From Rhodanobacteraceae bacterium (GTDB lineage Bacteria; Pseudomonadota; Gammaproteobacteria; Xanthomonadales; Rhodanobacteraceae): 64,000 nt of DNA. This document shows, one piece after another, positions 28,551 through 36,066 of the stretch. Both the position numbers and the translations under genes were made by a program. Each line of letters starts with the position of its first letter. The first letter of the stretch is position 1. Under the pieces are notes generated by a model that worked only from the letters and a program-made list of their open reading frames with translations, ran no database searches and was not told where the DNA came from. The DNA lies in NCBI GenBank assembly GCA_004299705.1, contig SCQS01000038.1, positions 1-64,000 on the forward strand, given 5' to 3'.

Positions 28551-30041
28551 TCATGGTTGCAGCGGGCTGCGCTGCGCGATGCGCTCGATCAGGCCGGTGG
28601 TGGATTTCCCGGGCACCAGCGGCACCAGCACCACCTTGCCGCCGCCGGCCTCCACCACGTCGCGTCCCACGACCTGGTCGACGCGATAGTCCTGACCCTT
28701 TACCAGAATGTCGGGGCGCACCGCCTGCAGTACCTGCAAGGGAGTGTCTTCGGCGAAGATGGTGACGGCGTCGACGCAGGCGAGCGCGGCCAGCATGGCG
28801 GCACGTTCGCGTTCGGCGACCAGCGGCCGTTCGGCTCCCTTGAGCCTGCGTACCGAAGCATCGCTGTTGATTGCCAGGATCAGCACATCGCCATGCTGCG
28901 CCGCCTGGTGCAGCAGCGAAAGGTGGCCCGCGTGGAGCAGGTCGAAGCAGCCGTTGGTGAACACGATGCGCTTGCCGGCGATCCGCCAGAGCTCCACCTG
29001 GGCCACCAGCTCGTCGAGGGCCATCACCTTGCGGGTGTCACCGCCGCCGAGGAATTCGGCGATTTCGTCAGGCGGGACGCTGACCGCTCCGATCCTGCCG
29101 ACGCTGATACCGGCGGCGGCGTTTGCGATGTGCGCGGCTTCGACCAGCGTCGCGCCGGCAGCAAGCGCCGTGGCCAGCACCGCGACCACCGCATCGCCCG
29201 CGCCGGTCGGGTCGAACAGCGCCCGCCCGCGTGCCGGAATCGCGTGATGAGGGCCCCGGGCCGGCACCACCAGCATCCCGTGTCCGCCGCGTGTGACGAC
29301 CAAGGCATCCGCGCCGACGTCCAGGGCGAGCGATTGTGCGCACGCGGCGATGGCCGCGGTGTCACCGGGCTCGAAGGTCTTGCCCGCCGCCAACCCCAGT
29401 TCGTGGAGGTTGGGTGTGATCAGGTCGGCGCCACGATAGATGCCGAAATCGCGCTGCTTGGGATCCACCACGATGCGGGCACCCGTGGAGGCGGCGATGC
29501 CGCGGACGCGCTCGATCAGCGCCGGCGCGAGCACGCCCTTGGCATAATCGCTCAGGATGATCACGTCCGGCTGCGGGCCTTCCCGCAGGCGCTCGATCAT
29601 CCAATTGGCTGCTTCCACCGAACAAGGCGTGGTGTCTTCCCAGTCGAGCCTGACCAGTTGCTGGTTGCGGGCGAGGCCACGCAGCTTGCGTGAGGTCTGG
29701 CGCGGGCCAACCCGACGCAGCGCGTGGACGTCGATGTCTGCTTCCCGGCACAGGTCGAAGATCTGGCCGGCGGCGGCATCGTCTCCGGTCAATCCCGCCA
29801 GGCTGACGCGGGCGCCCAGGGTGGCCACCTGGCGCGCGACGTTGGCGGCGCCGCCGAGGCGGGCTTCCAGCCGTTGCACGCGCACCACCGGCACCGGCGC
29901 TTCCGGGGAGATGCGCGCGGCGTCGCCGATCGCGTATTCGTCGAGCATGACGTCACCGATGACCCACACGACGAGTCCGTGCATCCTGTCGAAAATGCGG
30001 GTCAGGAAAGACCGGTCGATGCGGGTGGCTGGCTGGTTCAT
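28551..30041 (-). CDS. hldE: Bifunctional heptose 7-phosphate kinase / heptose 1-phosphate adenylyltransferase HldE
   Basis: HldE phosphorylates heptose 7-phosphate at C1 and, after GmhB, adds AMP to give ADP-heptose. The 496-residue protein has both domains. The PfkB-type kinase (~1-330) has 'LGGAANVARQVATLGA', 'PNLHELGLAAGKTF' and the catalytic 'DPTGAGDAVVAVLAT'. The nucleotidyltransferase (~350-490) has 'VFTNGCFDLLHAGHLSLL', including the HXGH motif. The start at 30041 gives a length close to E. coli HldE (477). The gene lies 23 bp after hldD in the same operon. Confidence 0.97.
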   Translation of the reverse strand: MNQPATRIDRSFLTRIFDRMHGLVVWVIGDVMLDEYAIGDAARISPEAPVPVVRVQRLEARLGGAANVARQVATLGARVSLAGLTGDDAAAGQIFDLCREADIDVHALRRVGPRQTSRKLRGLARNQQLVRLDWEDTTPCSVEAANWMIERLREGPQPDVIILSDYAKGVLAPALIERVRGIAASTGARIVVDPKQRDFGIYRGADLITPNLHELGLAAGKTFEPGDTAAIAACAQSLALDVGADALVVTRGGHGMLVVPARGPHHAIPARGRALFDPTGAGDAVVAVLATALAAGATLVEAAHIANAAAGISVGRIGAVSVPPDEIAEFLGGGDTRKVMALDELVAQVELWRIAGKRIVFTNGCFDLLHAGHLSLLHQAAQHGDVLILAINSDASVRRLKGAERPLVAERERAAMLAALACVDAVTIFAEDTPLQVLQAVRPDILVKGQDYRVDQVVGRDVVEAGGGKVVLVPLVPGKSTTGLIERIAQRSPLQP

Positions 30042-30064
30042 GGAGCGGCGGTCCGTCGGCGTGC

Positions 30065-31048
30065 TCAGCGGTAACGGTCGGGCTGCGAGAGGTAATGCTG
30101 GACGTACAACTGCACCCCTTCCTCGATGGACTTGAAGGGTTGCGTGAAACCGGCTTCGCGCAGGCGCTCCATCCGGGCCTGGGTGAAATACTGGTAGCGT
30201 TCGCGCAGCGCTTCGGGCATGTCCCGGTAACCGATGCGCGGCGGCCGGCCGACTGCGGCGAAAAGCGAGCGGATCAGTTCGGCGAAGCTGCGCGCTTGGC
30301 CCGTACCCACGTTGAACAGGCCGTTGACCGCAGGATGGTCGAGCAGCCACAGCACCACGTCCACGCAGTCGCCCACGTACACGAAATCGCGTTTCTGCTC
30401 GCCATCCGCGATGCCGTCGCGATGCGACTTGAACAGCACCACTTCGTCACCGCGGGCCGCGCCGGCGAAGGTCTTGGCGATCACGCTCTGCATCGAGCCC
30501 TTGTGGTATTCGTTGGGGCCGTACACGTTGAAGAACTTGAGGCCCGCCCACTGCGGGGGAATTTCTTCCCGATCCGCGACCGCGCGCGCGACGCGCCGGT
30601 CGAACATCTGCTTGCTCCAGCCGTACAGGTTCAAGGGGCGCAGCCGTGCCAGCGCGGTCCGGGAACCATCGTCGTCGTAGCCCCGCTCGCCGTCACCGTA
30701 AGTGGCCGCCGAGGATGCGTAGATGAAGCGCTTGTCATGGCGCGCGCACCATTGCCAGAGCAGCCACGACAGCCCGAAATTGGTATGCACCACCAGGTCG
30801 CCATCGGTGGCGTCGGTGGCTGAAATCGCGCCCATGTGGACGATGGCATCGAGTCGTTGCGTGTGCCGCTCCAGCCAGTTTTCCAGTTCGCCGGGATGGA
30901 CCACGTCGTGAAGCTCCGCCTTGGCCAGGTTCTGCCATTTGCCCTCCTCGCCAAGGTAGTCGCACACCGCGACCGCGGTGCCACGGTCGCAGAGCGCCGC
31001 GACGATGTTTGAACCGATGAAGCCGGCGCCCCCGGTGACGAGAATCAT
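30065..31048 (-). CDS. hldD: ADP-L-glycero-D-manno-heptose 6-epimerase HldD
   Basis: HldD is an NADP-dependent short-chain epimerase making the final LPS donor ADP-L-glycero-D-manno-heptose. The 327-residue protein has the nucleotide-binding 'MILVTGGAGFIGSN', 'HMGAISATDATDGD', the active-site 'SSAATYGDG' and 'NLYGWSKQMFD' (YXXXK), and 'GLKFFNVYGPNEYHKGSMQS'. I chose the ATG at 31048, which aligns with other HldD proteins and has AAGG seven bases upstream. An ATG at 31063 would add five residues. Confidence 0.96.
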   Translation of the reverse strand: MILVTGGAGFIGSNIVAALCDRGTAVAVCDYLGEEGKWQNLAKAELHDVVHPGELENWLERHTQRLDAIVHMGAISATDATDGDLVVHTNFGLSWLLWQWCARHDKRFIYASSAATYGDGERGYDDDGSRTALARLRPLNLYGWSKQMFDRRVARAVADREEIPPQWAGLKFFNVYGPNEYHKGSMQSVIAKTFAGAARGDEVVLFKSHRDGIADGEQKRDFVYVGDCVDVVLWLLDHPAVNGLFNVGTGQARSFAELIRSLFAAVGRPPRIGYRDMPEALRERYQYFTQARMERLREAGFTQPFKSIEEGVQLYVQHYLSQPDRYR

Positions 31049-31100
31049 GTCGGAACCTTGCATGCGGGCCTGTCGGCGGGGTGGTGGACGCAGGGGTATT

Positions 31101-32264
31101 TCACCGCGCCGGAGAGTCCGGGTCCGGGGTCGCGGAGGGCGCCTCGCGCACCGCGGGTGCGTCTGCCACAGCGAACAACCCGGTCAGGCCCCCCATTATC
31201 CGCGCGACGTCTTCCGGGCTTTTCCCGTTGGTGTCGATGGCCCGGCTGCCGCGTCCGTACGGCGCGTATTTCGACACCTCGGTGACCGAGAACAATCCGA
31301 TGGTCGGGGCCCCCGAAGCGCTGGCCAGGTGCATCACCCCGCAATCGGCGCTCACGAAGCAGGTCATGTTGGCGATGACCGCGGCAACCTCGCGTGGACT
31401 CGGCGACGAGAAGCTGGGCAAATCCATGGCGAGGCGGGGACGCCCATCCGGTGGCGCGATCTCCACGATCGCGGCGCCGGGGTGCTCGGCCTGCAGCGTG
31501 CGGATGAAGCGCCGCCACCAATCGCTGCCGTAAACTTTGGCGCCGGTGGCTTCCGCGAAGACGCCGACGACCGTCCCCGGCTGCTTGCCCTTGGCGTGCA
31601 GCATGCGGTCCAGCACTGCCCGGCCACGTTGGCGCTCGTCTGTTGACAGTCGGATATCCAATGGGGGGTATTCACGGAGCGGGGATGCCGGCTGCGTCGC
31701 CATGCGCAGCATGTGCACGGGCCACTGCGCCATGTGTGCGGGGGCATGCTGCATCCAGGTGGGGTCGGGTTGTTCGGCTGATCGATCCCGCGGCGGGCCG
31801 AGCGCATGCTCCGGTTTGGCCACGCCAACCAGCAGGCGGCCGGATTGGGAGGTTTCGCACGGATCGATCGCGAGGTCGTAATGTGCCTGCCGAAGCTGCA
31901 GCATGGTGCGGGCCAGTGCGACGGGATGCCGCACCATACGCCGGGACAGGTTATAAATGTGCTTCACGTTCGGAAACGCCCGGAACAGCTCGGCCACGTG
32001 TTCGCCGGCCAGGACGATGTCGATGTCGGCGTCCGGAAAGAGGCGCTGGATTTCGGTCACCAGCGGGGTGAGCAGCAGCAGGTTGCCCAGCCTGTGGTTG
32101 GGCCGACAGATCAGGATCCGGTGGATGTTTCCGTCGGACAGGCGGCCCGTTGGCCCCGGGCGCAGGCTGGTTGCGCGAAACAGCGGGCGCATCCCCCAGC
32201 GGACGATGCGTCGCCGCCATTCGCTGTACTGCCCAGGTTCGAGCATGCGTTCACTGCCACCCAT
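31101..32264 (-). CDS. Glycosyltransferase family 9 (heptosyltransferase-like)
   Basis: This 387-residue GT-B enzyme is of family 9, which transfers heptose from ADP-heptose to the LPS core. Visible motifs are 'ILICRPNHRLGNLLLLTPLV' at the N-terminal donor-side loop, 'GVFAEATGAKVYGSDWWRRF', and the C-terminal 'FVSADCGVMHLASASGAPTI' typical of the family. It is the first gene of the heptose operon, so its product probably uses the ADP-heptose made by the genes behind it. The exact acceptor (WaaC, WaaF or WaaQ type) cannot be decided. The ATG at 32264 has AGAGG upstream; a TTG one codon earlier is also in frame. Confidence 0.9.
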   Translation of the reverse strand: MGGSERMLEPGQYSEWRRRIVRWGMRPLFRATSLRPGPTGRLSDGNIHRILICRPNHRLGNLLLLTPLVTEIQRLFPDADIDIVLAGEHVAELFRAFPNVKHIYNLSRRMVRHPVALARTMLQLRQAHYDLAIDPCETSQSGRLLVGVAKPEHALGPPRDRSAEQPDPTWMQHAPAHMAQWPVHMLRMATQPASPLREYPPLDIRLSTDERQRGRAVLDRMLHAKGKQPGTVVGVFAEATGAKVYGSDWWRRFIRTLQAEHPGAAIVEIAPPDGRPRLAMDLPSFSSPSPREVAAVIANMTCFVSADCGVMHLASASGAPTIGLFSVTEVSKYAPYGRGSRAIDTNGKSPEDVARIMGGLTGLFAVADAPAVREAPSATPDPDSPAR

Positions 32265-32417
32265 CAACCACCTCTGGAAAAAATCTTGACAGCGCCCGCC
32301 CAGGTTCCTGATGGCGGAAACCGTCTGGCGCGATCCAAACGTACGAGTTTTGCACGGCCTTGCTGGTTCCGGAGGGGGCGGTAGTGTGACGACCCTCGGC
32401 AGGCTGGCGCCACCCCA

Positions 32418-33098
32418 TCAAAACCGGTGTATGAACCCCACCTGGAAGCCCCCGGGCAACCAGCCGAGGATCAAGGGCGAATTGCGTTTTGCGGCCCAGA
32501 TGCCCACCGCGGTACCGATCGCCCAACCGGCCAGCACGTCGCTCTGCCAATGGCCACGTACCTTGACCCGCGCGACCGCATCGTACAACGGCAGCAGTTC
32601 CAGTGCGTACACGGCCGGGTGGTCATGCCCGTAGGCGACCACGAACGGCGTCACCGCACCGGCGATCGCGGTCACTTCGCCGCTGGGAAAGCTCTGGTAT
32701 TTGATGCCCTGGAAAAATTTGTCTGGATCACTGGTCTGGGAAGGGCGCTCGCGCTGGAAGGTCCACTTCAGACCCTGCGAGATGGCCGACGACACCGCCA
32801 TCGAATCCAGCGAACGCCAGAAGGTGTCGCCGAGTTTGTCCTGATCGCCCAGCAGCAGCGAACCGCCCACCACGGTCGCGATGGTGGCGCCCATCAGGAC
32901 TTTCTGGTCGTGGCGGGCCCAGATGCCACTGTTGTCGTAGGCGATCCGGTGGTCGATTCCGAACGGGCCGCCCGCGGCGAACGCACGCTGCAACGGCATC
33001 ACCGCAACCATGCAGACCAGAAGCAGTACGGAGAACCGCCGTGTGAAGGCGCCCGGCTTCATGTCAGTCATCGTCATCGTGCGACGAACAGACTTCAT
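32418..33098 (-). CDS. PAP2 superfamily phosphatase with PSGE variant motif
   Basis: The 226-residue protein has an N-terminal hydrophobic signal or anchor (~22-42), then a type 2 phosphatidic acid phosphatase domain with several membrane segments. The three-part active-site signature is present with changes. Motif 1 is 'KWTFQRERP' (111-119). Motif 2 reads PSGE (138-141) instead of PSGH. Motif 3 is 'ARVKVRGHWQSD' (176-187), keeping the Arg, His183 and Asp187. Loss of the motif 2 histidine, the acid in the classical mechanism, makes phosphatase activity uncertain. Possible substrates are lipid phosphates such as undecaprenyl pyrophosphate. It stands alone between the heptose and PepSY genes. 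Confidence 0.85.
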   Translation of the reverse strand: MKSVRRTMTMTDMKPGAFTRRFSVLLLVCMVAVMPLQRAFAAGGPFGIDHRIAYDNSGIWARHDQKVLMGATIATVVGGSLLLGDQDKLGDTFWRSLDSMAVSSAISQGLKWTFQRERPSQTSDPDKFFQGIKYQSFPSGEVTAIAGAVTPFVVAYGHDHPAVYALELLPLYDAVARVKVRGHWQSDVLAGWAIGTAVGIWAAKRNSPLILGWLPGGFQVGFIHRF

Positions 33099-33197
33099 TT
33101 ATGCCGGTATTTCCTTAGCGCCCGCTTTGTGCACCCTTTCGCGAGGCTTGCAGGGCCGCCGCGAACGGGACTCGCGGCGGCCTGCCGGTTCAGGTGT

Positions 33198-33746
33198 TCA
33201 CGAATCGGTGCCGGTCAGGGTCGAGTGGAGCTGGCCGTCGTGCATCGATACCCGGTAGTGCGCGACCCGCTTGCCCTGGTTCTGGATCACGTCGACGTCC
33301 ACGTGCGCGTTGCTGCCGTGGCCGGCGGAGTCGGCTTCCAGCGCGGGGCCGTTGCCCACGCGTTCGGCCTGCGCGATGGCCTCGCCGAACGTGAGCCCGC
33401 TGCCTGCCAGGGCGTGTGCGCCCTGTGCGTCTTCGCCGCGCGCCGGCGCGCTGCCCAGTACCTTGCCGGTGGTGGCGTCGATGCGCAGCATCAGCCTGTC
33501 GCCGCCGCGCAGCACGTCGACTTCGTACCAGTGTCCGTGCCGGTTGGCTTCCATGCCGTAGCCGTAGGCGGTGCCGCCGCCGCTTTCGGCGATCTTCACG
33601 GCCTGGGTGGGCGTGACCGGGGCCTTCAGCACCGCGGCCATTTCCATGTGGTCGCCGGCCTCGATGTGGCCGGCCAGTGCCACCGAACTGAAACCGGTGC
33701 CGAGTGCGAGCGCGATGACGATGCCGGTTGCAATGTTGCGATTCAT
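33198..33746 (-). CDS. PepSY domain periplasmic protein
   Basis: The 182-residue protein has a signal peptide (1-24, 'IATGIVIALALGTGFSSVALA') and two PepSY-like repeats: 'TPTQAVKIAESGGGTAYGYG' with 'WYEVDVLRGGDRLMLRIDATTGKVLG', and 'TFGEAIAQAERVGNGPALEAD' with 'HYRVSMHDGQLHSTLTG'. PepSY domains in the periplasm are thought to inhibit proteases or to sense or bind ligands. The gene is divergent from the response regulator, and a CGCTTAG direct repeat lies between them. PepSY proteins often accompany two-component systems, so it may modulate or be controlled by this one. Confidence 0.9.
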   Translation of the reverse strand: MNRNIATGIVIALALGTGFSSVALAGHIEAGDHMEMAAVLKAPVTPTQAVKIAESGGGTAYGYGMEANRHGHWYEVDVLRGGDRLMLRIDATTGKVLGSAPARGEDAQGAHALAGSGLTFGEAIAQAERVGNGPALEADSAGHGSNAHVDVDVIQNQGKRVAHYRVSMHDGQLHSTLTGTDS

Positions 33747-33810
33747 GCTGGGATCTCCTTGGGAAGGAGTGGCCAGCATGCGCCCTGATTCTTCAGTGGC
33801 GCTGTGCGCG

Positions 33811-33828
33811 CGCTTAGGCGGCGCTTAG
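33811..33828. promoter_or_regulatory. Putative response-regulator box (CGCTTAG direct repeat, 11-bp period)
   Basis: CGCTTAGGCGGCGCTTAG consists of two CGCTTAG copies starting at 33811 and 33822, one helical turn apart, the classic spacing for OmpR-type dimers. It lies 56 bp before the regulator start and about 65 bp before the PepSY start. A matching pair (CGCTTAC at 41801, CGCTTAG at 41812) lies 20 bp upstream of the RND outer-membrane gene. I infer autoregulation and pump control by the adjacent regulator. Confidence 0.55.
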
Positions 33829-33883
33829 TGGAGCGTGATGGATGGCGGTGGTAGTTTTTGCATACCGGACGGGAGTGCGATGC

Positions 33884-34549
33884 ATGAAGCTGTTGCTGGT
33901 GGAAGATTCCGAGCGCCTGCGCGACAACCTCTCGCGCGGCTTGCGCGCGGAGGGCTTCACGGTCGATGTCGCCACCGATGGCGTCGAGGCCACGGGTTAT
34001 CTCGCGGGCTTCGGCTACGACCTCATGATCCTCGACCTCGGGTTGCCGCGCCTCGACGGTTTCGGCGTGCTGCGCGCGCTGCCCACCGGCGGCACGCGGC
34101 CGCGCGTGCTGGTGCTGTCGGCGCGCGACCAGGTGGGTGACCGCATCGATGCCCTGAATGCCGGTGCCGACGACTATCTGGTCAAGCCGTTCGCGTTCGA
34201 GGAAGTGCTGGCGCGCCTGCACGCGTTGGCGCGGCGCCCGGCCGAGGTGCAGGCCGACGTGCTGGAGCACGCCGGCGTGCGGCTGGATCCGCAGGCGCAT
34301 CGCGCCTGGGCCGAAGGCACCGCCTTGAATCTGACCCCGCGCGAATTCGCGTTGCTGGAGCTGCTGCTGCGCCATCGCGGCCGGGTGTTCGCGCGCGCCA
34401 CGATCCTGGAACGGATCGCCGGCAGCGAAAGCGAGGCCTCCGATCGCAGCATCGAGGTGCTGGTGTTCGGGCTGCGCCGCAAGCTGGCCGACGCGGGTTG
34501 CGCAAGCCTGATCGAGAACCGCCGCGGCGCGGGCTACCTCATTCCATGA
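33884..34549 (+). CDS. OmpR-family response regulator
   Basis: This 221-residue two-component regulator has a receiver domain (1-115) with phospho-acceptor D51 in 'DLMILDLGLPRLDG', the acidic pocket 'VEDSER', and K~101 in 'DDYLVKPF'. The winged-helix output domain (~125-221) is of the OmpR/PhoB type ('LNLTPREFALLELLLRHRGR', 'SIEVLVFGLRRKL', 'RRGAGYLIP'). It overlaps the sensor gene by ATGA. The direct repeat 56 bp upstream is a plausible self-binding site. Residues before 33884 were excluded because the receiver fold starts at MKLLLVED. Confidence 0.95.
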   Translation: MKLLLVEDSERLRDNLSRGLRAEGFTVDVATDGVEATGYLAGFGYDLMILDLGLPRLDGFGVLRALPTGGTRPRVLVLSARDQVGDRIDALNAGADDYLVKPFAFEEVLARLHALARRPAEVQADVLEHAGVRLDPQAHRAWAEGTALNLTPREFALLELLLRHRGRVFARATILERIAGSESEASDRSIEVLVFGLRRKLADAGCASLIENRRGAGYLIP

Positions 34550-35931
34550 CTGCCACCGCCAAGCGTCGCAAGCGCTTTTCGCTGCGCGCGCGCCTCACCT
34601 GGATGCTGGCGCTGGCGGTGCTGGTGATCCTGGGCGGCGCGGCACGGGTGGTGGACTGGCGCGCGGATACCGAAATGCAGCAGCGCTTCGATGCTTCGCT
34701 GCTGGCGCGCGCGCAATCGCTGGCGGCGCTGGTGCAGATCGAGAACGGCAAGGTCGACGTGGATGCCGACAACGCGGCGACGGCCGTGTTTCCCGGCAAC
34801 GCGGATACCAGTTGGTATGCACTTCAGTGCGGCGGCGCGGTGGTGGCGCGTACGGCCGAGGTGCCGCCGGTGATGGCGGCCGGCGGCGCGCCGCGTTTCA
34901 CCGACGCGTTGATGCCGGGCGGGCGCTTGCTGCGGGTGGTGGCGCTGCGCTTCAAGCCGGCGCATGACGGCGCGGGATTCGTGCCGTACACGCCCACCTG
35001 CGTGCTGCGCTACGGGCTGGACCGCAGGCCGCTGGACGACATCCTGCACACCCTGGATTTCATCCTGCTCGGCAGCTTGCTGGGTGCCTGCGTGTTGGTG
35101 CTGCTGTTGACGCCGTGGCTGGTGCGGCGCGGCCTGCGTCCGCTGTCGGTGCTCGACCACGCGATGGCGGGGATCGGCCCGGACGCGCCGGGCGGACGCC
35201 TGCCCGACAGCGACACCACCGAACTGGCACCGCTGGTCGCGCGCTTCAACGAAGTGCTGGCGCGCATGGACGAGGGGCTGGCGCGCGAGCGGCGTTTCGC
35301 ATCCGGGCTGGCGCACGAATTCCGCACCCGGCTGGCGGAATTGCGCATGCTGGTCGACGTGGAACGGCGTTATCCGAGCGGGCGCGACGTGCACAGCCTG
35401 CTGGGCGAAGTCGGCAACATCGGCAACGAGCTCGAGGCGACCGTGACCGCGCTGCTGCAATTGACGCGGATCGAATCGGGGCTGGAACGGACGCAACGCG
35501 AGGATGTCGTGGTGGAGACGCTGCTGGCGCGCGTCGCCGCGCGGCACCAGGAAAGCGCGCATGCGCGTGGCGTGGCGATCTTGTCGGAGCGCGCGGATGA
35601 CGCCGCCGAGACGCTTGCCGCCGATCCGATCCTGCTGGAAATCGTGCTCGACAATTTGCTCGGCAATGCGGTGGCCTACGCGCCGGCGGGCACGCGGGTC
35701 ACCCTGCGGGCGACACGCGGTGGCATCGGCGTCGGCAATGCCGCGCCGGCGCTGCACCCGGACGACCTCGCCAATTTCGGCCAGCGCTTCTGGCGCAAGG
35801 ACGCGCAAGGCGCCGGCCATGCGGGCCTTGGCCTGGCCCTGGCCGGCGCCGCGGCACGCGCATTGAGGATGTCGCTGGCGTTCGCGCTGGACGACGGCGT
35901 GCTGCGCGCGACGCTGCGCTGGGGTGGATGA
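34546..35931 (+). CDS. Sensor histidine kinase
   Basis: The 461-residue membrane kinase has two transmembrane segments (~17-35 and ~165-185) flanking a periplasmic sensor region of ~130 residues, then HAMP-like and HisKA segments. The phospho-accepting histidine is H257 in 'GLAHEFRTRLAELR', and the ATPase N-box is 'LDNLLGNAVAYAP'. The G1 box is reduced to 'VGNAAPALHPDD', followed by 'FGQRFWRKD' and 'GHAGLGLALAG', a pattern shared by a QseC/CusS-like subgroup. The signal is unknown. It is coupled to the regulator by a 4-bp overlap and converges on the RND gene. Confidence 0.93.
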   Translation: MTATAKRRKRFSLRARLTWMLALAVLVILGGAARVVDWRADTEMQQRFDASLLARAQSLAALVQIENGKVDVDADNAATAVFPGNADTSWYALQCGGAVVARTAEVPPVMAAGGAPRFTDALMPGGRLLRVVALRFKPAHDGAGFVPYTPTCVLRYGLDRRPLDDILHTLDFILLGSLLGACVLVLLLTPWLVRRGLRPLSVLDHAMAGIGPDAPGGRLPDSDTTELAPLVARFNEVLARMDEGLARERRFASGLAHEFRTRLAELRMLVDVERRYPSGRDVHSLLGEVGNIGNELEATVTALLQLTRIESGLERTQREDVVVETLLARVAARHQESAHARGVAILSERADDAAETLAADPILLEIVLDNLLGNAVAYAPAGTRVTLRATRGGIGVGNAAPALHPDDLANFGQRFWRKDAQGAGHAGLGLALAGAAARALRMSLAFALDDGVLRATLRWGG

Positions 35932-35935
35932 CATC

Positions 35936-36050
35936 CCCCTCGATCCCCCTTCCTGCGGAAGCGGGAAGCAAAGCCACACTGCACCGTTACCCCCTTAGGA
36001 ACGAAGGGGGTCGCGCACTGAAGGTGTGCGGGGGGATGTATCGCGCGTGG
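35936..36050. repeat. Paired palindromic repeats between convergent genes
   Basis: An imperfect family C hairpin (35945-35965, CCCCCTTCC-TGC-GGAAGCGGG) is followed by a second stem CCCCCTT...AAGGGGG at 35990-36010, in the 135-bp gap between the sensor kinase and RND pump stop codons. These may act as a bidirectional terminator structure or simply be mobile repeats. Confidence 0.6.
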
Positions 36051-36066
36051 AACACAACAGACCAAT

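Noticed and set aside
34546-35931. Sensor kinase seems to lack the classical DXGXG ATP-binding box and has RTR instead of RTP after the histidine
   Set aside because: The 'GNAAPAL...FWR...GLGLAL' pattern is common in a QseC/CusS-like subgroup, so degeneration is not a safe conclusion.
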